A DNA stretch of 28,428 bases from JALOAF01 sp035446765. GTDB lineage: Bacteria > Patescibacteriota > Gracilibacteria > Absconditabacterales > Absconditicoccaceae. The stretch lies in contig DAOTFU010000011.1 in the NCBI GenBank assembly GCA_035446765.1, positions 1 to 28,428 on the forward strand, in the 5' to 3' direction. Under the pieces are notes generated by a model. The model saw only the letters and a list, made by a program, of their open reading frames with translations. It did no database searches and was not told the DNA's origin. The first letter of the stretch is position 1; every line of letters starts with the position of its first letter. A program made the position numbers and the translations under genes. Of the stretch, positions 17,228 through 28,272 are shown piece after piece.

Positions 17228-18334
17228 ATGAAAATAGGAATAGTCTGATTACCAAATGTATGAAAATCTACCTTGTTCAACGCTTTGACCAATTCTTATT
17301 CTGCGCCTGCAGAAAATTTTCCATTTTGTACTATAGAACCAAACATTGGGATAGTGGATGTAAAAGATCCCAGAGTAGAGGAGTTATCCAAAATTTCAAA
17401 TTCCAAAAAAACTGTGCATGCAAATATAGAATTTGTAGATATAGCATGATTGGTTCGTGGAGCAGGAAAATGAGAATGACTTGGAAACAAATTCCTTTCT
17501 CATATACGTGAAGTTGATACTGTTGTGCAGGTACTTCGTTATTTCAAAGACACAGATGTTGTTCACGTAGAATGAGAGGTTGATCCGATTAGAGATATTG
17601 AGATCATCAATACTGAGCTTATTTTTTCAGATCTAGAAAAGATAGATAGACTACTTCCACCATTACAAAAAAAAGCTCAAACCACATGAAACAAAGATTT
17701 CAAAAAAGAAGCAGAATTGTTATCAAAAATCAAAGATGTTTTAGAGCAAAACAAATTGGCCAACACTCTTTTGTCAGAATTGTCTAAAGATGAGCAGAAA
17801 TTATTAAAATCCTATTGTTTCCTTACACTCAAACCTTTTGTTTACGCCGTAAATATCTGACAAGATGATATACCAGACAAGGAGGCTATTCAAAATGAGC
17901 TTCAATCAAAAATTGATGCACCAATAGTGTTGGTTTGTGCCAAGATAGAATCTGAGATGATGGGCATGCCCAAAGATGAGAAATTAGAATTTGTATCAGA
18001 ATTGCTCGAGATAGACAATGTGGACCACATTCCTACTCTAGATGATTTGATATCGCTTGCTTTTGATACTGTATGACTTATGTATTATTTCACTACATGA
18101 GAAAAAGAGACCAAAGCTCGAACGATCAAAAAAGATTCTACAGCGCCTCAAGCTGCATGAGCTATCCATACAGACTTTGAGAGATGATTTATTAAAGCTG
18201 AGATTGTTTGATATCAAGATTTGTTGCAAGCTGGATCATGGTCAAAAGCCAGAGATTCAGGTAAAGTTAGGCTAGAATGAAAAGAATATATAGTACAAGA
18301 TTGAGATGTAATAGTTTTCAAATTTAATGTTTAA
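17228..18334 (+). CDS. ychF: Ribosome-associated GTPase/ATPase YchF
   Basis: 368 residues, full length for YchF (OLA1 homologue), a ribosome-binding P-loop NTPase of the Obg family. The G1 motif is GLPNVGKS at residues 7-14, with both glycines coded by UGA (17246-17248, 17261-17263). G3 is VDIAGLVRGAGKGEGLGNKF. The G4-region residues are VNIGQDD, differing from the canonical G-specific motif as usual in YchF, which prefers ATP. The C-terminal TGS domain is intact (STAPQAAGAIHTDFERGF to YIVQDGDVIVFKFNV). Start at 17228 matches the family N-terminus. Possibly shares a transcript with rlmE. Confidence 0.96.
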
Positions 18335-18368
18335 TATCGATTCTTGTTTTATTTTCTTCTAAAATTGC

Positions 18369-18396
18369 TTGACATTATATTTTGAATTCTTATACA
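18369..18396 (+). promoter_or_regulatory. Promoter of the sigma-4/HARE-HTH gene
   Basis: TTGACA (18369-18374), 16-bp spacer, TATACA (18391-18396), leaving a leader of roughly 45 nt before the ATG. A second TATAAT at 18397-18402 is too far from the -35. Confidence 0.6.
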
Positions 18397-18449
18397 TATA
18401 ATATCTGAATTGTGAAGTATCTGTTTTATAAATTTAAACCTTAAACAGG

Positions 18450-19538
18450 ATGAATTTCAATGTAAAGATGGATGATAAAAAGATAAAAGTAGACATAGAA
18501 TCTACAAATCTTAAAGACATCCTTATGTATTGTAAGCCAAAAGAAAGATTAGTTCTTATCAAAAAATTTGGTCTTAATGGTCAAAAATGAATTCCTCTTC
18601 AAAGAATTGGAAAAGAATATAACCTTACAAGAGAAAGAATTAGACAAATTGAGACTCAAGCTTTGATGAGATTTAGAAGACTTATAGTTTGAAATCAAAC
18701 CTATATGGAAGTGCTACAAGAAGCCAAAAAAACTTTGGATGCTCATGGAGGATTTTTAGAAGAAGATATGCTTATATCAAAACTTGTAAACAAAAATCTT
18801 TTCAAATTTACAAGACAAGAATTAAAACTGATACTAGTTTCAGATTTCGATGTTTCTTACTTAAAGAGAAACAAATATATAAATAAATCATTCTACCTAG
18901 AACCATTGTACGAAGATATGCTTACAAAGATGGTTTTAGTAATACAAGAACATTTCGCAAAAAGAAATAAATCTCAAGATTTGTACGAGTTCGTATGATT
19001 CTTAAAAGAAAACTTTGCAAAAGATTTCAAAGAAATAGGATATCTCAAAAACGATTTATTCTATATAAATTTCTTTGAATCTATCAGAGATATATGTGTA
19101 TTTGATGGTAAAATTGGATTACCAATCTTTGAAGATGTAAATCCAAAAACTATCAAATTAAAGATTCTTTACACAATGAGAAGAATCAACAAACCTGTAC
19201 ATTACCAAGAGTTACCTGCAAAGATAGTTGAACGATTTCCAAATAAATCTGTAAAACTAAATACAGTACACAACGAATTGGTAAAAAACAACGACATATT
19301 TGTAAATCTTGGACTTGGAATATACGGACTTAAAGAGCGATGATATGAAGGATGAATGGTCAAAGATATCCTAGTGAGGATATTTGAAAGAAATCAAAGA
19401 CCTATGAATGTAAAAGAACTTTGTAAAGAGATGCTCAAAGAAAAGATGGTAAGTCCAAATACAGTTATGTTAAATCTACAAAAGTACAAAGACTTGTTTA
19501 CTAGAGTAGAAAAAGGAGTATACGAACTTAAAAAGTAA
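18450..19538 (+). CDS. Sigma region 4-like HTH protein with HARE-HTH domains
   Basis: 362 residues. About 20-75 match sigma-70 region 4: KERLVLIKKFGL, then IGKEYNLTRERIRQIETQAL, nearly the canonical sigma 4.2 -35-binding helix. Regions 1-3 are absent, so it is not a complete sigma factor. The middle (80-215) is helical and unassigned. The last 140 residues contain one or two HARE-HTH or winged-helix domains like those of RNA polymerase delta subunit: KPVHYQELPAKIVERF to FVNLGLGIYGLKERG, then RPMNVKELCKEMLKE to FTRVEKGVYELKK. It probably binds promoter DNA or RNA polymerase. AGG five bases before ATG may serve as a ribosome site. It has its own promoter and a bidirectional terminator. Confidence 0.85.
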
Positions 19539-19558
19539 CAATATAAAATAATTCAAAA

Positions 19559-19625
19559 AAAGTTTCAGCGTTTCAACGATACAACGTTTCAAAGTTGCAA
19601 GGATTGAATGCTGAGACTTTTTTTT
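19559..19625. terminator. Bidirectional terminator between the HARE-HTH gene and secA
   Basis: The outer stem 19559-19572 pairs with 19607-19620 (AAAGT.TCAGC type, with G-U/mismatch positions), followed by an eight-T run on the plus strand. The reverse strand also ends in a T-rich run. The loop holds TTCAAAGTTGCAAGGATTG, related to the repeat at 8866-8887. Confidence 0.72.
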
Positions 19626-22600
19626 AATCTTGATTTATACTAATCACCTTACATTTACCAGATTCTACATCTTCTTTGATTTTCTTGTATTTCACATCAA
19701 ATTTAGTTTCTCAATTTTCGTATTTTATATTTACTCTATCATTTGGTCTAATTTTTGTGTTTTCATTTATTTCTACACTTTTTCATTCCTCACTATTCAC
19801 TTTTCACTGATTTTCATCATCTATTTCGAATACTTCAAAACCATCTTCGTCTTCAAAGATCATCTCTCTTTTGTCTTTTACTTTGTTTTCAGATTTTTTC
19901 TGCTCTTCTTGTACTAGTTTTACCATTTCATTTAAGTTACCACTTACTTTAGATAGTTTAGACAAAAATTCTTTATCTCATTTTTGTTTTTTATCCATTA
20001 TCAATTTTACTGCTTCATCTTGTTGTTTGATTGCATCAAAATTTATATTGAGCATATATCAAGTAGTATCTGATTTATAATTATATATTAGATTTTGAAA
20101 TTTTTCATATGACTCTTTTTTATAAACTACCAATGGGTCTTGCTGTGCATATCACATAAATCATACTTTATCTCTTAGATATTGCATCTCATCTATATGT
20201 TTTACCCACAAAGTATCTATGTGGTGTATCAACACATCTTTAAATATTTGATATAGCCTTTCGTTTTCTACTTTTTTAAACCCCTCTTCTAAGTGTTTCT
20301 TTAATGTCTTTATTATCTCTATTTCTAAATCATTAAATCACATAGATTCCCAATTGTCGGCAGTATTCTTATCCAATTTTATATTAAATTCTTTGATAAA
20401 TGCTTCCAAGAATTCAATCGTGTTTTGCTTCAAATTTTTAGCTTCAAATATTTTGGTACTTACTATCATTTCTATATTTTCCAATAGATCTTGTTTTGTC
20501 TCTTTTACAAATTCTTCTTTTTCTTTTTCATCCAATTCACTATGCAATATTTGATCTCTTTTTTTATAAATTCTTTGTCTTTGTTTGTCTATGACACTAT
20601 CATAATCAAACAAATGTTTTCTTATACCAAAATGCCAAGCTTCAATTTGTTTTTGAGCTCTTTCTATAGAACTAGTAAATTGTTTTTGTGTTAGCTCCAT
20701 CTTTTCCAATTCTTCCTTACTCATAAGCATTGATGCCATAGATATCATCCTTTCTCATCACATTTTTCTCATTATGAGATCATCCAATGCTACATAGAAA
20801 ATTGATTTACCAGGATCTCATTGTCTTCCAGATCTTCATCTCAATTGATTATCAATTCTCCTAGATTCATGTTTTTCTGTACCCAATACAAATAATCCAT
20901 ATTGTACGTTTTTATTTATACTAGGAACAGAGATTCATTCTGTGTTTTCAAAATATATACTTGCAAACACTTCTGTGTTTTTTGTTCTATTTGTATTAAA
21001 TTTTATTCAAAATTTACAAGCAGCCTTATTACATACAACCTTTCATTTTTCTGCCTCTCTAATCTTTTCGTCATCAATTCAGAAGGCTCTTTTCATAGCC
21101 TCAATAGTCAATTCAAATTCTGTTTGTGAATATATATCAAATCATATATTCCAATTTTTTATATTTGTTTTTACTCGTTTGATATAATTGTCTGCTAATT
21201 TTTCATTTAATCATTTTTCTAGTTTGATGTCTGTTCCTCTTCAGGCCATATTTGTAGCTACTACTACAGATTTAAATTTACCACCATTTCATACTATGCT
21301 AGCTTCTTGCTCGTGAAATTTAGCATTTAATACATAATGGTTGATGTTATCTTGATCTAACATTTTGCTTAAATATTCACTAGTAGCTATATTAGATGTA
21401 CCAACAAGTATTGGCTGACCTATCTCATGATAAAATTTTATATCTTCTCTCACAAACTTCCACTTTGCTTGTTGATTGAAGTATACTTTGTCACGTCGAT
21501 CTACTCTAATTATAGGTCTATTTGTAGGTATTTCCAATACATCCAATTCATATATTTTCCCAAATTCTTCTCCTTCTGTCACAGCAGTACCAGTCATACC
21601 AGCTAATTTTTCAAATTGTTTGAAAAAGTTTTGGTATGTGATAGTAGCCATGGTTTGAGATTCTCTTTTTATTTCTACAGCTTCTTTTGCTTCAATGGCT
21701 TGGTGTAGTCCTTCACTAAATCTTCTACCAGGCATTGTCCTACCCGTATGCTCATCTACTATCAAAACTTCACCATTTTTTACAATATATTCCTTATCAT
21801 TTTCATATACGGCCCTTGCTCTCAACGCATTTTCTATGTGATGAATTTCTTCATATCATATGTCTTTATAAAGATTTTCCACTCCAAGCATTTTTTCCAA
21901 TTTTGCTATTCATTCTCCACTCAAAGATGCAGTTTTAGTTTTTTCATCTATATAATAATCTCCATCTTCTACATTTTTCTTTTTTCCATCTTCATTCATT
22001 AGTTCATACAAAAGTCATTTACTTACTTTCTTTTTTTCACTACAAGGTTTCAAAGTTTTTACTATTTTTGCATAGTATTGGTATTTTTCTGTTGCCTCTT
22101 CTTTTGGTTCAGAAATTATTAGAGGAGTCCTAGCCTCGTCTATCAGTATACTATCTATTTCATCTACTATTGCATAATTTAATTTTCTCCAAGTCAAAAC
22201 CCTTTTGTCCATAGATTTTACCAAATTGTCTCTCAGATAGTCAAATCATAACTCACTATTTTCTACGTATGTAATATCTTTTTCATATTCTTCTCTTCTA
22301 TTTTGTATAGGTACTCATTTTACTACGCAACCTATACTTAGTCACAACCAATTGTATAAGTGTCACATCCATTCGGCATCACGAGAAGCTAGGTAATCAT
22401 TTACTGTCACTACATGTACTCATTTTCCTTCCAATGCATTTAAGTATACTGGTAGAGTGGCTACCAAAGTTTTTCATTCTCAGGTTTTCATCTCTGCTAT
22501 TTTTCATTGGTGCAGTATTATACCTCAGATCAATTGCACATCATATGGTATCATATTCCACTCTATATTGTCTCATTTTACTTCAAATTTTTGACTATAC

Positions 22601-22836
22601 ATTCTTTTACAAGCTTGCTTTACAACTGCAAAAGCTTCTGGTAATATATCATCCAGATTTTCTCATTTTTCTTGTACTCTTTTTTGAAATTCTTGAGTTT
22701 TAGCTTTTATCTGATCATCAGAAAGTTCGTCATACTTCTCATACAAATGATTTATATCTCTTACTATAGTTTCCAATTTTGCTATTTCTTTGGCAGTATA
22801 GTCACCACCAAAAAGCTTTTGAATTCGTTCCAACAT
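19624..22836 (-). CDS. secA: Preprotein translocase ATPase SecA
   Basis: 1,070 residues, longer than E. coli SecA (901). It is the motor that drives proteins through SecYEG. The N-terminus MLERIQKLFGG is canonical. Walker A is EMKTGEGKTLVATLP near residue 120, with UGA-coded Gly. The DEAD-type box lies in VDEIDSILIDEARTPLIIS. VNDYLASRDAEWMG, FDYLRDNL and the PPXD/NBF2 signatures EHTGRTMPGRR, MTGTA, TNMAGRGTDI and QLRGRSGRQGDPG are all present. The helical wing and scaffold follow. The C-terminus lacks the CxCxSGxxxxxCH zinc tail and instead carries a 60-residue acidic, beta-like extension (EDGFEVFEIDDENQ, KIRPNDRVNIKYENGET). It faces the upstream exported-protein genes from a divergent promoter region. 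Confidence 0.97.
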
Positions 22837-22879
22837 ATCTTCAAAAATATTATTTTATTAAAAATATTACATTCAAAAA

Positions 22880-22907
22880 TTTATAATAATATACATCAAT
22901 AAAGCAA
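22880..22907 (-). promoter_or_regulatory. secA promoter
   Basis: On the minus strand, TTGCTT (plus 22902-22907) and TATAAA (plus 22880-22885) are 16 bp apart, about 44 bp before the secA start. Confidence 0.5.
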
Positions 22908-22937
22908 GAATTAATCATAATTAATCAATATTTCGAT

Positions 22938-22965
22938 TTGCTTTTTTTACAAACATTGTTATACA
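22938..22965 (+). promoter_or_regulatory. Promoter of the exported-protein operon
   Basis: TTGCTT (22938-22943), 16-bp spacer, TATACA (22960-22965), divergent from the secA promoter and about 50 bp before the ATG at 23015. Confidence 0.5.
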
Positions 22966-23014
22966 AAAATATGGCTTAATATTTTAAAGTCATTTACTTC
23001 TCGTATTCCAAAAT

Positions 23015-23527
23015 ATGAAAAAAATATGAAAAAATATGCTTATCTTGTTAGCTGCATTTGCTTTTGCGCTTATTCTTTTTTATGCATGACAAGATCTAAA
23101 TCTCTTTTCTGCTAGTATATTATCATTGCAAGAACAAGAATTCATAGAGCAAAAAAATCGACACATAGCTTACAAAAATCAAGGAAACATACTGGATACA
23201 TTTGTTTCAGAGAAACTCCAAGATATAAACAATATTACATTTTCTATCATATATGATCATCAAAATACAGATTTAGATTTACAAGATTTTGATTCTCAGA
23301 CAGAGTACAAAATATTGTCAAATATGTCTGGTGAAATATTGATACAATTCACCAACTTTTCAGGTATAGATTATGACTATCAAAAGAGCCTTTTTGAACT
23401 ACCTTTCCAATGAAATATGCCCAATATATTAATTAGTGAATGAATTGCGAATTTAGTCAATTGAGAAAATCAAAACTTATCTATATGATTGCTAAATGAA
23501 AACTTAGATTATCATCAAGATTTTTAA
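23015..23527 (+). CDS. Exported small beta-rich protein
   Basis: 170 residues starting MKKIGKNMLILLAAFAFALIL, a signal peptide or anchor; an in-frame ATG at 23036 would keep the hydrophobic core but lose the basic end. The mature part alternates hydrophobic residues in strands (NITFSIIYDHQNTDLDL, GEILIQFTNFSGIDYDYQKS), reminiscent of a cohesin- or Ig-type sandwich, but too little matches for a family call. It precedes the FN3 protein by 16 bp and is surely cotranscribed with it, so the pair may form one surface assembly. UGA-coded glycines occur at its start and end. Confidence 0.75.
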
Positions 23528-23543
23528 ATTAAAATATTAAAAA

Positions 23544-25157
23544 ATGAAAAGACTTTACCCAAAGTTCTTGTTCGTATTGTTTACGTTTGTTGTTGCTTTG
23601 TCTACTTTTGTATTTGCAGAAGAGCCAGATGCTTTTTTGGTACAAGTAGAACCAGATACTTTTGCAGTATGAGAATCAGTAGATGTTACAATTAGCGCTG
23701 TCAAGAATGGAATGATAGTCAAAGAATATATTTGAGATGTATTTATAGAAGTTGAATGACTTATGCCAGATAGTTATGTAGTACCTAGTGATGGTCTGTA
23801 TTCCTTCTTGATACAAGATCAATGAATCAAATTATTTTCAAAATGACTTCAAGTACAAGAAGCTGGTACTTATACTCTTAAAGTTTCAGATATAATAGAC
23901 GATACTATTATGTGACAAACTACTATAATAGTTTGAAATTGATCAAATTCTCAAGATCTAGAAAATATAAATATAAGTTCGCCAATTGCATGATCTACAG
24001 AAAGAAACTCATCAGTAAATATAATAGGTTCTAGTTCTTCTCTCAAAAACTCTCCGGTAGAAGCATACCTAAACTGAGTAAGCAACAACAATTGATATAC
24101 AGATTCACAGTGAAATTTTAATCTATATGTATCTCCTTTGCAAAGTGGTACAAATGATATACAAGTTAAGATTACAGATATCAATGATATAGTATTGTGA
24201 CAATCAGATCTTATTAGTATTATATACCAGCCCATTGCAGATTGAATATTTGAATCATTGGAGTTTACTCCAAATAGTGACATAAAACAATGAGATAAAG
24301 TATCTTTCAATGTGTATACTTCTGAAGAAGTTACATCTGTTACTCTCAAGATGAGTAACAGCACAGAATATCCTATGGATAGACTGTCTCCTGGTATTTT
24401 CAACAAAGAAATTACTATGACTACACAGTGAAATATTGACCTTTCTTTGTCAATAATGGCTTGAACAAACAAGAATTACAATGACATATCTAGTATTTTT
24501 GTACAAGAAAACACCACCATATCAAACATAAAATTTCATTCAGTTTGAGTGGATGGTACATCAGTAAATGTATCTTGGGATCCGATTTGAGATTCTCCAA
24601 AATATAGGATTTTTTATGGTACAGATAGAAATAGTTTGCAAAAAATGATAGATGTAAATTCTACAGAAGTTCTTATAGAAAATTTACAACAAAACACCAT
24701 ATATTATTTCCAAGTATTGCCAATGGATGAAGCATCTCATTCAGCTTGAGAGATGTCTGAGATAGTCGAATATGATCCAGACGAAACCTATTCTTCTTGT
24801 GTAGTAAAATGAATTATAGTTAGTTCAGAAAAAATATGAGATAAATATTATCTTACTCGAGATGCTGTAGAAAATGCAGATAATTATGAAATATACAAAT
24901 CCAATTGGGAAGATATGTCAGATTCTCACAAAGTTTGAGAGACTACAGACACAAGGTTTGAGTATTCCTTCAACAAACTGGCAGAAGAAGATCAATATGC
25001 TTACTATCAAGTACAAGCTGTTTGTACTGATGGCTCAAATGTCACTATAGATGAAGCCAAAAAAGTAAAAGTATGACCTTTTGAAAATACTATATTAGTT
25101 ATTATTATAAGTCTTTTGTTGTATAGTATTTATAGACTTTATAGGATAGTAGAGTAG
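23544..25157 (+). CDS. Surface protein with Ig-like and fibronectin type III domains
   Basis: 537 residues. Signal peptide of about residues 1-25 (FLFVLFTFVVALSTFVFA). Three Ig-like beta domains follow: VEPDTFAVGESVDVTISAV onward; SSPIAGSTERNSSVNIIGSS to GTNDIQVKITD; and FTPNSDIKQGDKVSFNVYT onward. Next is an FN3 domain near 326-415 (VNVSWDPIGDSPKYRIFYGT, NTIYYFQVLPMDE), then a second FN3-like domain (ENADNYEIYKSNWED, YAYYQVQAVC). The end is KVGPFENTILVIIISLLLYS plus a basic YRLYRIVE tail, an anchor laid out like a sorting signal, with VGPxE before the helix. It is probably displayed on the cell surface for adhesion or host contact; that role is inferred from domain types. Confidence 0.87.
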
Positions 25158-25191
25158 TTTTTTGTTTGATTTATTTTCACTCTTTTTGATA

Positions 25192-28086
25192 ATGAAAAAT
25201 TTCCCCAAAAAATATAATTACGAAACTAATATTTACAATCAAAAAAAATTTATTACTTGATCAAAAATATATTGACCACTTTTGCCGGCTGATCAAAAGC
25301 TAAACCCTTCTCAGGTTTTTTCACTTTTTCTTCAAAGTCTTTATTGTGAGACAAAAAGTTTACAAGATGAAAAATGCAAGCTAAATATAGATTTTGGATT
25401 GTCTTCCAATTTTTATTCAACACTCAATGATTTTGATGCCAAAGCTTTTCATTTGTATAATACAGCATCCAAACATGTAGAACAAAATATAAAATTTTTG
25501 GAAAAATTAAATTTGTGAGGAGACATAAAGTGACAGTATGATATATTTTCTGAAGAATTTAATATTTTTCTCAGAAAGGTATTTGTAGACCTGTTTCAAA
25601 ATGATAAAATCTTATCACAAGAAGAGGTAGCATATCGAAGTAAATCATTACAGACCAATTTTTTTTCAAATAATATAAAAAATGAAGACAAAAAGGTCAC
25701 TCAATACAATTTAAAATATTTTATTGATTCAAAGTGAAACGCACTTAGTATACAAACCACTGATTTACATACAATATTTGCTGATGTAGCCGTTGCAGTC
25801 AATCCACAAGACAAAAGATACAAAAAGCTTATCTGACAAAAGCTTATTATACCAATCATCAACAAAAGTATTCCTATTATATGAGATGAAGATATAGACT
25901 CTTTTCAATGATCTGGAGTTCATAGAGTTACACCATGACACGATGAGTTTGGCTTATATTTAGCCAAAAAACACGATCTTCCTACTGATATATTTGCAGT
26001 AGATATATATGGTAATTTTACAAAACATGCATGAGAGTTTGCCAACAAGCCTGTATCAGATTTTTTGGGAAATATAGAAAAATACATAGACGATATTTGA
26101 AATTTAGAATCCAAAGAAACTATCAAAATATCTAGACATACCAACAAAAATTCTTGAGAGATCTTGGATAAAATAACTCTCAAACAACGAAGTTTGCAGT
26201 ATTCTTATGCTATTGATTATCTTTTACAACAATTTGAAGACAAAAAAATATCTTTTTCTCCAGATTTAGATTTGACACAAATAAGGTCCTTTTTGCAAGA
26301 CAATACAAATGTAAATATTTCCAATAAGTCTTACAAAGGCATATCTATACCTATTGTTTATTGAGAAAAATGAGACTTATTTCCAATAAACGATGATATT
26401 ATACATCAAAATTACAAAAATCAAAAAAGTAAAAAATATTTAACACCTACGCTTATACTGTCTAATTTAGTTTTGGACAACCTATTACCACTGTCATTTT
26501 CTATAGACGATTTGGTAAATATATTATTTACTGTTTCTAGACATGACAAAAAGACAAAATTAGAAAGGTATATAGATATATATCAACAAAAATCCAAAGA
26601 AAGCAGGAATTACGCTAGATGACTCAAAGACTTACAGAAATTACTTTCTAAAGTAGATAAAGATAGTGAAAAAATTGTATTATTGCTTGATATACTCAAA
26701 GATAGTTTTGCTATCAAAACAGAATGATACAACATTATGTTAAACATATCTTCTATATACAACAAAAGACAAGAACTCACAATAAACCAAGAAGATAGTT
26801 TCAACAAATCTTTTGTGGATAGTGTATTTTTTATATACAAAAATAAGTTAGATTTTGATAAATGACCATACGATAAGATCCGCATACTGTCTGGAGAGTT
26901 CTTTATAAACCAAGACAATATAGATTTTGTTTTAAATTTACTTTTGCTTGGTGTAGAATATTCCAAAAGAATCTTATTTGACAAGATATCTCTGCAACAT
27001 AACCTAATCAATACACAAAATGAAAAAATTAATGATGGTAATTCTAAGTTTTTGACCAAAGATTTTTGAGATGCTCTAAAAAAATATGGTCCAGATGTGG
27101 TTAGGATTTCATCATTGTTATGATCAAAAGATAACATGAATGTTGTATTTGATATTAGTTCTTTTGAAGATTACAATCAACTTATAAACAAGATATGGAA
27201 TGCTAGTAGATATGTATACAAAAATTATATATCTCAACACAAAAATATCAAAATAAAGTCTCTGACAAAAAAGATTACAAAAGATTTAAGTGATTATGAT
27301 CTTTGGATAATACATGTGTTAAAGAGTATTATAGATGATTATGAATATCAGATAAGGGAAAATAAAAGCTTAGATTTATGACACAAACTATTTTCTTTTT
27401 TTAAAAATACACTGTGTGACAAATACTTAGAATGCATAAAAACAGAATCTGCTGACAATACATGATATACTTTGATTTTAATTTTTTCTTTATCATTGAG
27501 GTTGTTAAAACCTTATTTACCATGATTTGTGCAAAAAATAGAAAAAATATTTGATATAGATCGATGAGATTACAATGTTTTTGATTTTCAAAAATTTAAT
27601 CCAGAAGAAAAAAACTATAAAATTAATTTATTGATGGACATCGTCTCTAAAATTCGCGAATTAAAACAAAAAAATTGATCTAAAAAGCATGAAAGTGTAT
27701 GTATATTTGTACAGGCCAATCCAGATTTTCTAGATTTTTTGTCCAACAATGAGGTCCTGCTTTCATCTTTGATAAATATTTCAGATATTGTATATGTGAA
27801 ACCACATGAAAACATACCAATGTGATATGATTCAGACAATGTAATAAATATCAATGTATGAATCAAAAAAGTTGAAACTCAAAAAATAAAAAAAGATGTT
27901 TTGTGAGAGATGGAAAAAGGTCTACAAGAAAAATTAGAACAACTGCAACATCTCAAATCTCTGATTAGTTCAGTGATGCAAGTTGCAAATCCAGAAATTA
28001 TATCTCAAAAAAAGAATGAGATCTTTAAGCTTCAAAAAGAGATTGATGAACTCCAGCTCAACATAAACAAAGCAAAATCCAAATAG
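25192..28086 (+). CDS. Valyl-tRNA synthetase homologue without HIGH or KMSKS motifs
   Basis: 964 residues, collinear with bacterial ValRS along its whole length, but its aminoacylation site is lost. The N-terminus NFPKKYNYE aligns with the ValRS start. The HIGH position reads N38-P-S-Q41. KMSKS reads N614-D-G-N-S618 just before FGDALKKYGPDVVRISSLLG. The WWGHQIP region is NISNKSYKGISIP. The CP1 editing domain is well kept (VAVAVNPQDKRYKKLIGQKL, GSGVHRVTPGHD with D251), although its usual TTRPET reads TTDLHT (189-194). The anticodon-binding region (INKIWNASRYVYKNY, LLKPYLPGFVQKI) and C-terminal coiled-coil arm (KGLQEKLEQLQHLKSLI) are present. No internal stops occur, so it is conserved rather than decaying. 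It may be a tRNA-Val-binding or trans-editing factor. Confidence 0.88.
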
Positions 28087-28108
28087 AAAAATATTAATTA
28101 TTAAAAAA

Positions 28109-28259
28109 GTTCGAGATTGCACTGTCAGGTATCAGGTTTGGCAGAAAGTTAACCAACAAGCAAAACTTAAGGAGTCGACCATTTAGTGAAACGGAAGGGA
28201 GAATCTTTCGTATTCATACAAAAACATTTCAAAACCAATGATGACTGCAATCTGCGAAC
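28109..28259 (+). ncRNA. Candidate structured RNA of unknown family
   Basis: About 151 nt closed by a long helix: GTTCG (28109-28113) with CGAAC (28255-28259), then A plus GATTGCA (28115-28121) with TGCAATC (28246-28252), then GTCA (28124-28127) with TGAC (28242-28245). A 7-bp hairpin inside, ACGGAAG (28191-28197) with CTTTCGT (28205-28211), has the 7-nt loop GGAGAAT. It lies in a non-coding gap and is GC-richer than the intergenic background. I do not see the signature motifs of tmRNA, RNase P RNA or SRP RNA. 6S RNA, also a long closed hairpin, is possible. The strand is assumed from the adjoining gene. Confidence 0.45.
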
Positions 28260-28272
28260 AAAAATCCTTTTC

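Noticed and set aside
17228..18334. UGA read as tryptophan (code 4)
   Set aside because: It would put Trp at both P-loop glycines of YchF and in SecA Walker A, while conserved Trp residues already use TGG.
19630..22902. Several plus-strand hydrophobic frames opposite secA
   Set aside because: They are antisense to a fully conserved SecA frame; Phe/Ile/Ser-rich composition is what AT-rich antisense gives.
1326..28086. Apparent multitude of pseudogenes and broken reading frames
   Set aside because: The breaks are UGA codons. Reading UGA as Gly restores complete, motif-bearing proteins, so these are not pseudogenes.
28109..28259. tmRNA, RNase P RNA or SRP RNA
   Set aside because: No tRNA-like end, no GAGGAAAGTCC/ACAGAA pair, and no GGAA-capped SRP helix with flanking conserved loops. 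CGGAAGG at 28192-28198 is a superficial match only.
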